Of a stretch of 64,000 nucleotides of DNA, positions 34,608 to 45,944 are shown piece after piece. The position numbers were made by a program, and so were the translations under genes. Source of the stretch: Allolobophora icterica (lineage: Eukaryota; Annelida; Clitellata; Crassiclitellata; Lumbricidae); the NCBI GenBank assembly GCA_963556255.1, contig OY744606.1:4547192-4611191 (forward strand). The letters run 5' to 3'. The notes under the pieces are model-generated. The model was not told where the DNA came from and made no database searches. It saw only the letters and a list, made by a program, of their open reading frames with translations. The first letter of the stretch is position 1, and every line of letters starts with the position of its first letter.

Positions 34608-34734
34608 ATGGCGACCAAAACAGACGGAGGAGTTGTCAAGTTTAACAATGAAAAAACCACGACGCCTTTAAACGGACGCTTAGGCCAGGCGGATTGTACA
34701 GTGTCTTTCTCGAATAAACAGAACGCAGATAACG
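34608..34734 (+). CDS. Candidate first coding exon, gene unknown (partial)
   Basis: ATG at 34608 in strong context (GCGAAAATGG) opens 42 codons plus one base: MATKTDGGVVKFNNEKTTTP, LNGRLGQADC, then TVSFSNKQNADN. It ends AACG|GTTAGT, a usable donor; without splicing the frame stops at once (GGT TAG). CpG-richer sequence upstream supports a transcription start nearby. I found no matching second exon downstream and do not recognise the protein, which looks like a polar N-terminus. It could also be a chance frame. Confidence 0.4.
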
Positions 34735-34739
34735 GTTAG

Positions 34740-35780
34740 TAGTTTTCTTCCTGTAGTGGGAAAATGTCGAGTTGGAAGATGAAAATTGTATGTCTCGCGT
34801 CGAAAACATTTGAGGGAACTTGCGATCGCCGTGTGCGCGATTGGACAACAAATTAAACAAAAGGTGAAAAGTCATCGTGAAAATGGTATTATTGGGTGAC
34901 TTGCACACGGGGAAAATGCCAAGAAAAAGATGTTGTTGGTAGAATTTTTCGAAGAAACGATGTTCCTGTCCTAATTTGTGTAACATTACTTACAAAGCCT
35001 AGGCAGGCAGGTATTCCCAGTGTCTGCCTATGTGGTTTTAGCGATCGTGTTAGTAAGTACTTGTGTAAAATTAGGGATCCAACGTATTTACTAGTGACGG
35101 GACAAAGCAAAAATGTCACGACATTTCGACCAGTTTCAGTGCGACCACGAAGGAAGCAAGTTGGTTTTAAATGGAATTTTGTAGAGGAAAATAAAAATGT
35201 TGCCAAAAACAAATTTTGACTACTTGTTTTTCCCAAAATGTCGCAGATTTAGGTAAAATCTTGTTTGAAGTCTTAATTATCAGCCACCATAGATTGCAAA
35301 AAAATGGAATGAAGCAGGCCTGCAGGAAGTTATTCAGCTATAAATAAACAAGGGAGTAAGAAAAAAGTTTTTCAAACTACTTTTTTTTCTTACAATTACT
35401 GTGTGATGTAAGTTTGTGATATACATGAAGGGAAAGTTTCTGAACACATTTTTGCTACAAAATATGGTGCACCATAGAAATTCCATGATATACGTGGGCA
35501 CAAAATTGTAACTTTTGCCAAATTGTCATTTCATTTTCTGTTTTGCACAGATCCAAATGTTCTCCATGTTTCCTGTTTGCATCTGATTTTTCGATATACG
35601 TGGTTGTGTTCTTTCATGAATGCAAAATGCATAGAGATGCTATTTTCTAAGTTTTCCTGATAGGAACTGGCTTCCATCCATTGAATATGATATGAGTACC
35701 CCAAAGGGGATAACTTTTCAGCATGCGTGTGGTGCACTTTTTTCTTTTGTAATCTAGGGCATCAGTATTCTTGTATATGT
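34740..35780. other. No gene recognised (possible intron of the 34608 gene)
   Basis: Overlapping frames of about 110 codons occur on both strands at 34642-35236, but none shows a known family or codon pattern. The rest is AT-rich. Confidence 0.3.
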
Positions 35781-35789
35781 ACTATTGTT

Positions 35790-35985
35790 TTTAATATTAT
35801 TATTATTATTATTATTATTATTACTCATGGCCAGTAGAGCACTAGATTGCGGTTCGATGCCTGTAACCCCCTCTTGAGCGGGCACCTTGCATGGCTGCCA
35901 AAACGTGTGTTTAATTAAGATCTTGATTGTACTGTCATGTTTCAATGTAATCTTACTGCGTACTTGTCAGTTTGAATTAATAAAG

Positions 35986-36036
<51 letters not shown>

Positions 36037-36037
36037 G
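35790..36037 (+). repeat. Retroposon 3' end copy with (ATT)n tracts
   Basis: (ATT)n at 35791-35824, then GGGCACCTTGCATGGCTGCC, CTTACTGCGTACTTGTCAGTT and an (ATT)n tail 35986-36037. It is a diverged copy of the tail at 59085-59285 and 3185-3400. A B-box-like GGTTCGATGCC is at 35851-35861. Confidence 0.65.
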
Positions 36038-36059
36038 CAGATTTATATTATCTTATTAC

Positions 36060-36195
36060 CAAGCATCAGTCGATGGTGCTGTGTGAGTGAAGGACTTGCT
36101 CTGCTCAAGGTCCCTACATAGTAACTGTCTCAGGGGAAGGCTTGAACCCATACTGTTCGCGTTACAAGGTGAGGGCTCTAACCAGTTAGTTACCA
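36060..36195 (-). repeat. SINE fragment
   Basis: GTGAGTGAAGGACTTGCTC..CAAGGTCCCTACATAGTAACTG, then GGCTTGAACCCATACTG and CCAGTTAGTTACCA match 51893-52003 and 56260-56350. The inverse of GGGTTCAAGCC gives a B-box, so this is tRNA-derived and on the minus strand. Confidence 0.65.
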
Positions 36196-36199
36196 TATT

Positions 36200-38600
<2,401 letters not shown>

Positions 38601-38800
38601 TACTGAGTATTGAGTACCTATGATGCAGAATATAATCATATTTTGGTGTAAAAATAATACCTTGGGGAACATATAGTGCTGAGTGGCTAAGGTAGTTTTA
38701 ATAATCCCAATGAGTATCTATGGTTCAGAATATAATCATATATTGCTGTAAAAATTATACCTAAGGGAACATATAGTATTGAGTGGGTAATGTATTACTC

Positions 38801-39007
38801 TTGCGAGGTGAAACGTTGCCTACTCACGAAAATGACTATATCAGGACTCGCATGCATTAGCGCCAGGACACTCTCTATGGTGGCTACGTATGTCATACAT
38901 GACCTCTTAAGCTTTGCGCTATGAATCTGGCACGCATAGGGGCTGAGATATAGGATGAGTAGCTAAGGTAGAGAGTATAACTACGAGTAGCTAATACACG
39001 ATTCATG

Positions 39008-39046
<39 letters not shown>

Positions 39047-39066
39047 GCACACGTACAATAGATATG

Positions 39067-39119
<53 letters not shown>

Positions 39120-39324
39120 GAATCGACTATTAGCTACTCATGATTATACTCTGCACCATAGCTACTCACTCTGTATCTCAGCCTCTATGCGTGCTAGATT
39201 CATAGCGCAAAGCTCAAAAGGTCATAGATGACATACGTAGCCTCCACTGGGACTGCCGTGGGGCTAATGCACGCCGATTCTGATATAGTTTTTTTCCTGA
39301 GTAGGCAACGTTTCACCACGCAAG
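38801..39324. repeat. Inverted repeat, arms ~210 bp, centred near 39063
   Basis: 38801-39012 mirrors 39114-39324, sharing GTAGGCAACGTTTCACC, GACATACGTAGCC, GCTTTGCGCTATGAATC and GTAGCTAA. The centre is (TA)n around 39047-39076, a segment that reappears inverted at 49081-49110 just outside the right end of the block. Confidence 0.85.
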
Positions 39325-39329
39325 AAGAC

Positions 39330-39745
39330 TACCTTGGCCACTCAATACCATATGTTCTCGCAAGGTATAACTTTTATACCAGAGTATATTATAGCAAGAA
39401 ATTAACCATAGTCACTCAGTGTTATATGTTCCCCAAGGTATAATTTATAACACCAGAGTATATTATAGCAAGAAATTAACCATACTCACTCAGTGTTATA
39501 TGTTCCCCAAGGTATAGTTATAATACCAGAGTATATTATAGCAAGAAACTAACCATAATCGCTCAGTGTTATATGTTCCCAAAGGTATAATTATTTCATC
39601 AGAGTATATTATAGCAAGAAATTAACCGTAGTCACTCAGTGATATATGTTCTGCAACGTATAAATTTTACACTACAGTATATTATAGCAAGAAATTAACC
39701 ATAATCAGTGTTATACATATATTTTCCAACGTATAATTTTGCTGT
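39330..39745 (+). repeat. ~73-bp tandem repeat, 5-6 copies
   Basis: Units contain CCACTCAGTGTTATATGTTC, CCAAGGTATAAT and GAGTATATTATAGCAAGAA, with ATATGTTC at about 39350, 39424, 39498, 39571 and 39643. The core is shared with the arrays at 42830-43143 and 45945-48560. Confidence 0.88.
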
Positions 39746-40239
39746 GTAATTAGGCGTCCTACTTAGTTTGAAAACTACCTTAGCCACTCAATACTATACG
39801 TGCATTTCGTCTTGCAGCCCCGAGGGAATGGAATTGCCTACTTATCTCTTGTTCGATGATCGAACTCTATCTCCTTAAGAACACCTGAAAACTCAGTATT
39901 TTTCATTGGCTTTTAAACATCTGGATATCTAACTGGACTTCTCCTGGCGACTGACTTGCTGCGAGTCAGGTTGGCATTCTGTGTGACTTTGCGTGCGTTA
40001 AAAATGTTTGTAATAAATAAATAAATAAATAAAATAAATATGTTTCACAAGGTACCATTTTGATACCATCTATACAGAACTATTATAATACGGAATTTCT
40101 GAAGCATAAAAATGACCTTAAAAACCTGGTCAACTATTAGATTGGTGCTGAACCAGAGTCCATCTGACTCAGCTATAGGATCATTAAACACGGATGGTCA
40201 CATTATAATGGATAATGCAATGATACTATATAGTTAAAA

Positions 40240-42036
40240 ATGTGCACTTTACCCAGGTTGCCAAAAGACTTTGTGAAAAGATTCCAGATACTTACTCCTC
40301 CTTCTCTGTACCCTACTGCTACTAGTGCAGAAGAGATTATGTCTACACACTCAACAATGAAAATATCTCACAGCATAGGACCTGATTTACTTGATCCAGT
40401 TGTTATTGGCTCTAATTTAGATTATGTTTCTAAGCCTTAGACCAATATATACAACTGTTCAATGGCTAATGGTGTAGTACCTTTAAAAATTAAGCTGTCT
40501 ATTGTTACTCCAATTTTCAAACAAGGTGATTAGGGAGGACCTAAACAACTACATGCCTATTTCTATTTTACAATTATTTGCAAAAATACTTTACATGGTA
40601 ATTTACCATAGACTCTATGATTTCGTTGATAAACAGAAAATACTTTGTCCCTATCAACATGGATTCAGACCGGGTTACTCAACAACCCTACCCTTTATAA
40701 ACATTCACGGCAAAATATCTCAAGCCATTGACAATAAGGAATTCGCTATAAGAATCTTCCTCGATCTGTCGAAGGCATTCGACACGGTGAATCATAAAAT
40801 ATTAATTAAAAAGCCTTTCAACTCTGGAGTAAGAGGACTTCCACTGGCTTGGTTTCAAGATTATCTCTCATCACGATACCAGAAAGTAAATGTAACGGGA
40901 TTAGATCCTCATTTAGATGGCTTGAGTTTGGAGTTCCTCAGGGGTTGGTCCTTGGACCATTATTATTTTTTATTTATATCAATGATCTTCCTTGATCGTC
41001 TACCTTACTAAATTTTGTATTATTTGCTGACGACTCCAATGTATTCTATTCTAATGCCTCCTATAAGGACCTATTTGATATAACTAATAAAGAACTAATG
41101 CAAATAGGTAACTGCTTTAAAGCCAACAAACTATCTTGAAACTTAAACAAAACCAATTACGTCCTATTATCAGCAAGGGTAAGATCAGAAACTATACATT
41201 AGAAAAGCTTATAATTGACCGGACTGAAATTCCCCAGGTAGACTCGGTTGAATTCCTAGGGGTTTACCTTGACAGATATCTAACCTGGAAAGAACATATT
41301 AAACAAATATCCCACAAAATAGCAAGGACTATTGGGGTGATAAAAAGAATCTCCTACTTACTATCATCTGAAATATTAAAAACTCTATATTTTACTATGA
41401 TTTACCCTTATCTGTATTACTGTAATCTGGTGTGGGCTTCTAACTATAGTTCTAGGCTTAGCAAATTAAATATACTACACAGAAGGATTATAAGAATAAT
41501 AACTAAATCGCACTATTAGGCTCATACTCATGACTTATTTCCAGGGCTGTAGTGGTAAAATTAGAGGTGAGTACACGCTACAGTATTTTGTGAGTATACG
41601 CTACAGTATTTTAATATAAATAAATATAAATATTTTGTCAGGTAAGTATACTGTCTCTAGAGGTGAGTATATGCTGTATACCCGCGTATACCCTCGACTA
41701 CAGCCCTGCTTATTTCTGAGTTTGAGAATACTTAAATTGGATAAATTACTTGAATGCCAAATTGGTATTTTTATGTATTCATCGATAAACAAATTACTAC
41801 CCCATGAGTACTCTTGCTTGTTTACCATGAATTCCCAGGTGCATAATTATATAACAAGAAATGCACCTAACTTAAGAAGTGTTTTTGCTAGGACTAATAT
41901 ACGTAAATATTCTATTTTATGTAAGGGTCCACTAACGTGGAACTCAATATCTGGGTCAGTTAAAGACTGTGCTAGTTTAAATATATTTAGACCAGTTAAA
42001 AGACTGGTTGCTATCAGATTAAATTTTACAGTATAG
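40240..42036 (+). pseudogene. Decayed LINE with reverse transcriptase (CR1/L2/Jockey-like)
   Basis: Pieces in successive frames: 40240-40440 (TAEEIMSTHSTMKISHSIGPD type, before RT); 40502-41011 with YMPISILQLFAKILYMVIYH, FRPGYST, FLDLSKAFDTVNHKIL and [11 protein letters not shown]; then LFADDS-like LLFADDSN in decayed form near 41020; 41136-41519 with VEFLGVYLDRYLTW and LNILHRRIIRIITKSH; 41717-42036 with LECQIGIFMYS. The order is that of a CR1/L2/Jockey-group ORF2 C-terminal half. Frameshifts and stops show it is dead. No endonuclease domain was seen. Confidence 0.9.
41542..41708. mobile_element. 167-bp hAT-like MITE inside the LINE
   Basis: CAGGGCTGTAGT and its inverse ACTACAGCCCTG bound the insertion, and CTTATTTC is duplicated (41534-41541 and 41709-41716). 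Removing it and one duplication copy rejoins the LINE frame (..AHTHDLF to LSLRILKLD..). It was therefore inserted after the LINE. Confidence 0.93.
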
Positions 42037-42039
42037 TTT

Positions 42040-42740
42040 ACTAACAAATGGGTCAGATTTGTTTGTTTACTAATAACTTGAAATGCTACTTGGCTGAATC
42101 TAATAAGATTGATGTTCGTATACTGACCTTATAACTTGAAATGCTACTAGGCTGAATCTAATACGATTGATGTTGGTGTACTGAACTCATCAACTTGGAT
42201 GTACAAGAGTTGGAACAAACATAGATTGAACTAATCTAATATTACAATAATATTACTTTACAATTAAATTTACACTACATTACATTACCGAAGTTATTTC
42301 ACTTCACTTGCTATTGCCCTATCTTTGCTCTGCTTCACTTTATTTTATTGTATCCTACATTGTATTAACGTACTTAATCTCCTGGTCCTTATATTCGACT
42401 CCCATGTTGGGATTAACAAGCAATAGGGGGCTCGCCTTAACGCGACACCATCTCTTCTGGGTCTCCCTTTGTGTCCTATTAATATTTCCGATCCTTATCA
42501 TTCAGGTTTCTTTTCTTTTATTAAAAATTCAGGCTCAACACATACCAATGATACTAATCTAAGGAACATATATTATTGCTTTGAAAATTTGGTAATCTTA
42601 TGTATTAAAATAAACATGTTAATCTGATAAATTAAATTAGTTGTGTGTATTGTTATTTAATACAAACATTGGTTTACTAAAAACAGATACTATTTAATAG
42701 TATCTGTTAAACGGTAAACGAGTCTTTAACTGGTAAAACA
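42040..42740. other. No gene recognised
   Basis: A ~75-bp unit (AACTTGAAATGCTACT.GGCTGAATCTAATA.GATTGATGTT) is duplicated at about 42076 and 42133, probably LINE 3' UTR. The remainder is AT-rich. Confidence 0.35.
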
Positions 42741-42809
42741 ACCTGATGTTAAGGAATGTATGTATATCAAATGTGTGGACCAAAAAAATGTTCTGTTCTG
42801 TTCTGTACC

Positions 42810-43143
42810 ATAATATGATTATATTCCGAACCGTAGCTACTCACTACTCAGTATTAAAACTACCTCAGCCCCTCAGTAATATATGTTCTCCAAGGTATAA
42901 TTTTATACCAGAAAATGATTATAATTTGAACCATAGCAACTCATTGTGTAGATAGAATTAGTACTTATCATTAATCAAAACGTTGAAACTTCCTAATAAT
43001 ATTACTATGTATTAAAAATACCTTAGCCACTCAGTACTATATGTTCCCCAAAGTATTCTCTTTACACCAGAATATGATTATATCCTGAACATTAGCTACT
43101 CATTGCTAAGGATTAAAACTACCTTAGCCACTCAGTACTATAT
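42810..43143 (+). repeat. Subterminal tandem repeat, left copies
   Basis: Two to three units with GATTATAT.C.GAACC.TAGCTACTCA, AAAACTACCTTAGCCACTCA and GTACTATATGTTCC, the same family and orientation as 45945-48560. The last unit is interrupted by the RTE LINE and resumes at 44122. Confidence 0.85.
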
Positions 43144-43150
43144 GTTCCAT

Positions 43151-44114
43151 TCTTCTTCTTTATGTTCTCTGCCCATTGGCAGGTTCGTATGACCAATGAC
43201 GCCATCGTTCTCTGTCTTGTGCTCTTCTCTTCAGTCCACTGTATCCTTCTTCTTTTGTCATCATCCAGTCTAGCAGCATTGCCCTCGGTCTTCCTCGCGT
43301 CTTTCTCCCCTCCATCCTTCCCTCCATGATGTCTCTTAGCAGTGTCTCACTCCTTAGGATGTGCCCGATCCATTTCCTTTGTCGTCCGCGTATAGTACTT
43401 ATGAGTGATCTTTGTTCTTCTACCATTTGCAGGATTTCCTCGTTCGTCCTCCGTTCCACCCAGCTAACTCTCTCCATTCTGCGCCACACCCACATCTCGA
43501 AGGCCTCCAATCTTTTTATGTCGTCCTTCCTCATTGTCCATGTCTCGGAGCCGTACAGCACCACACTCCACACCAGTGTCTTCACCATTCTCTTCTTTAG
43601 ATTCTTGCTTAAGGTTCCTCTCATCAGCTCTCCTCTTTTGTAAAATGCATCTTTTCCCATGGATATTCTTCTTTTTATTTCCTCGTGGCATCTTGCATCG
43701 TCTGTGATCACACTTCCTAGATAGCAAAACTTCTCCACCTGTTCTATTTCTTGTCCGTTTAGTGTGATCTTTATTGTTTGTGGTATTATACCGCTTCTCT
43801 TGTTTATCTTCATTACCTTTGTCTTCTTTACGTTTATTTTCATTTCATATTCCAGTGATACCGTATTTAGACGATCCATCATCCTTTGTAAGCCCTCCTG
43901 GCTAGTTGCCAGCATCGCCTGGTCATCTGCAAATCTCAATGCCTTCACCCTTCTTCCTCCTACCTTTATCCCCTCCTCCATATCGTCTAGCGTTTCTCTT
44001 ATGATCTCTTCTATATAGATGTTGAATAGGATTGGTGACAGTGGGCATCCTTGTCTTACCCCTCTTCCTATTTTTCCTGGTTCTGAGTACTCTCCATCAA
44101 CTCTTATTTTCACT
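43151..44114 (-). mobile_element. RTE/BovB-like LINE, 5'-truncated, with target-site duplication
   Basis: A 5'-truncated copy flanked by the direct repeat TGTTCCAT (43143-43150 and 44114-44121). It ends in an (AAG)n-like tail on the minus strand, typical of RTE 3' ends. The insertion site is a unit of the surrounding tandem repeat: deleting the LINE restores TATATGTTCCATAAGGTATA, the array consensus. Confidence 0.9.
43160..44113 (-). CDS. RTE-like reverse transcriptase C-terminal part (truncated)
   Basis: About 317 codons remain open. It begins within the palm: [14 protein letters not shown], catalytic FADD about 40 residues later, then [63 protein letters not shown] and RTRGRPR. These blocks are characteristic of RTE-clade non-LTR retrotransposons. 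The endonuclease and the first half of the reverse transcriptase are absent, so the product could not transpose. The open frame implies a young insertion. The first few codons shown upstream of 44113 come from flanking repeat. Confidence 0.93.
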   Translation of the reverse strand: MKIRVDGEYSEPGKIGRGVRQGCPLSPILFNIYIEEIIRETLDDMEEGIKVGGRRVKALRFADDQAMLATSQEGLQRMMDRLNTVSLEYEMKINVKKTKVMKINKRSGIIPQTIKITLNGQEIEQVEKFCYLGSVITDDARCHEEIKRRISMGKDAFYKRGELMRGTLSKNLKKRMVKTLVWSVVLYGSETWTMRKDDIKRLEAFEMWVWRRMERVSWVERRTNEEILQMVEEQRSLISTIRGRQRKWIGHILRSETLLRDIMEGRMEGRKTRGRPRAMLLDWMMTKEEGYSGLKRRAQDRERWRHWSYEPANGQRT

Positions 44115-44177
44115 GTTCCATAAGGTATAATAATTGTCAAGGACGGTCAACGAGTGTAATTTACGTAGACCGAGCGA

Positions 44178-44185
44178 TGACGTCA
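44178..44185. promoter_or_regulatory. CRE palindrome TGACGTCA
   Basis: A full 8-base cAMP-response-element palindrome, 213 bases upstream of the ZCCHC24-like ATG. CREB/ATF factors bind this sequence in animals. Function here is inferred from position only. Confidence 0.5.
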
Positions 44186-44397
44186 TGTTTGTATTTTTGA
44201 AATCGCACAGACTGGAAGGACGCGTTATTATTGAACTGAACGTCGATTTTGAATTAGAAAGTTAAAAATAGCAAAAGTCCGATATCATATTGAGTTAGTT
44301 TGGTTGAGAAAGATTTAAGCATCATATTAGGCTTGTTTGAACGTTTGATGATAAAGAATTGAGCATCACATTACGTTGGTTTGAACGAACGCTTGCC

Positions 44398-45057
44398 ATG
44401 GATTTAGTATTGCCCAACGCGTACACGTCGGCCGCAGCTTTCCTCTGGGGCGGTCAAACGGGTTGTAATGTCTACACGTCTACAGTAACCGGGCCTGTGA
44501 CTAGAATCGACTATAGTAGACGAGGACTGATGGGTTCCGCTATCCTTCAGAACCCTTCCGCAGCAGACGTCGGTGGCAGTGCTGAACCGCCTATCGCTTC
44601 TACCTGTCATCACGATGGTCTCACAGACGACCGTAAGGACCATGTAGGCCTAGTGCTCGAGCCGGCTGACCAACTGTACTTCATGAGACCCGCCAGAAGA
44701 CTTCCGAGAAAGCCACCAAGCACATATCTCTGTCACTTGTGCTTTAAACCCGGGCACTTTATCCATATGTGCGCCCTGGCCCGGGCTCATGACGTCGGAC
44801 TTACACCATATCAAGGAACCAACAGATGTTTCGGGGAGTACAAATGTTCCAAGTGCAAGCGAGTCTGGATGTCTGGCAGCAGTTGGGCTAATATGGGGCA
44901 AGAATGTATGAAGTGCAGAATAAATGTATACCCTCATAGACAGCGTCCTCTCGACAAGACTCTGTATTCTGGTGTTGACGAACGGAGCAAGATTCATCCG
45001 CAGCATCTCTGCGAAAAGTGTAAGAAAAATGGCTTCCTCTGTCGCCGCGCCAGCTAA
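44398..45057 (+). CDS. ZCCHC24: ZCCHC24-like zinc-finger protein, single uninterrupted frame
   Basis: 219 codons. ATG at 44398 was chosen for its strong context (GCCATGG). The N-terminal ~100 residues are low in recognisable features. Then YLCHLCFKPGHFIHMC forms a CCHC knuckle (Cys112, Cys115, His120, Cys125), followed by LTPYQG and a 3CxxC-type zinc finger: CFGEYKCSKC (Cys150/Cys153), WMSGSSWANMGQEC (Cys170/Cys173), INVYPHRQRPL, HPQHLCEKC (Cys205/Cys208) and CRR at the end. This order and wording match vertebrate ZCCHC24 very closely and, more distantly, the ZAR1 C-terminus. Family members are poorly characterised, with an RNA-binding role suggested. All zinc ligands are kept and there is no stop, so it looks functional. 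The vertebrate gene has introns; here the conserved region is intronless. GC is higher than in flanking repeats. Confidence 0.93.
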   Translation: MDLVLPNAYTSAAAFLWGGQTGCNVYTSTVTGPVTRIDYSRRGLMGSAILQNPSAADVGGSAEPPIASTCHHDGLTDDRKDHVGLVLEPADQLYFMRPARRLPRKPPSTYLCHLCFKPGHFIHMCALARAHDVGLTPYQGTNRCFGEYKCSKCKRVWMSGSSWANMGQECMKCRINVYPHRQRPLDKTLYSGVDERSKIHPQHLCEKCKKNGFLCRRAS

Positions 45058-45200
45058 GCCACGTGAGAACGACGACGATGATCATGGCCTTGTGTGAACT
45101 TACATGTAAGCGATTGTGTACACGATTCTCCTATTATATCGACTTAAGCAATTTCTCTTCATTCATAGTTCACGAAGACTCTCTGAACTGGTTTGCTTTA
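45058..45200 (+). other. Possible 3' UTR of the ZCCHC24-like gene
   Basis: Sequence after the TAA; no AATAAA signal was found near. Confidence 0.3.
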
Positions 45201-45800
45201 CAGGTGGATATCGCATGGCCTGCATTAATTAACTGAGAGGCAGACGACCTGTATTTCATTTGAACTAATTAATGTGGATGCTTTGAAACATTTGCTATTG
45301 AGTTTGCAATTGAATTAGCTTAAAGATTGATTGACAAGTAGATAACAGTGCTCCGTAATTGATTTAGTGAACTGTCTTGAAACTCTGGTTATTGATAGGC
45401 GAAATCAGATTAACTTTCTGTTGAGCATTCATGTGCTGAATCTATTGAATTAGTTCAGAGAATGATTGACAGGTGGAAATACTGCTGATTAATTAATCTA
45501 GTCAATGCGGAATGTTTTGAAATTCTTACAATTAGTTTAGAGATTGATTGATAGGTGAAAAGCCTGCCGAGTAATTAACTTAATTAATGCGGAATGTTCT
45601 GAAGTTCTTGCTACTAGTTTGAAGATTGATTGACAGGCAGATGACATGCCAGGTAACTGAACTAGTCGACGTGAAAAAGTTCAACGCTCATTGATTTAGC
45701 CTGAACATTGATAATTTGCTTGCAACTGAATTAGTGATTGATGTGAATTGCCATTGATTGGCAAAGCTAGACAAATTAGCTGTTTCAGTCAGCAACATGC
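45200..45800. repeat. Degenerate ~125-bp repeats with ATTGATTGACAGGT motif
   Basis: GATTGATTGACA/ATAGGT recurs at about 45326, 45461, 45545 and 45630, each followed by TAATTAAC/TAACTGA.TTAGT and GCGGAATGTT.TGAA. Clearly related but diverged. This marks the 3' side of the ZCCHC24-containing insert. Confidence 0.65.
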
Positions 45801-45944
45801 GATTGTTTCCTCAGTTTGACTTGTGAACAATTGAGTTGAATATGTGCATTGGAACGTTAATCTATTGATTAATTGAATTACTTTGTATGGTTAAGTTGAA
45901 AATGTGAACTGCATTAGTGGTTGATTGTTAGCATTGGAACTGGT

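Noticed and set aside
34642..35236. Overlapping ~110-codon frames on both strands
   Set aside because: No recognised family, no consistent codon pattern, and opposite-strand overlap; likely chance.
44359..44397. Upstream extension of the ZCCHC24-like frame
   Set aside because: The frame is open there but starts at a non-ATG codon; the ATG at 44398 has a strong context.
44404..45006. Antisense frames of 79 and 118 codons opposite the zinc-finger gene
   Set aside because: The plus-strand frame has full zinc-finger homology; the antisense frames are its shadows.
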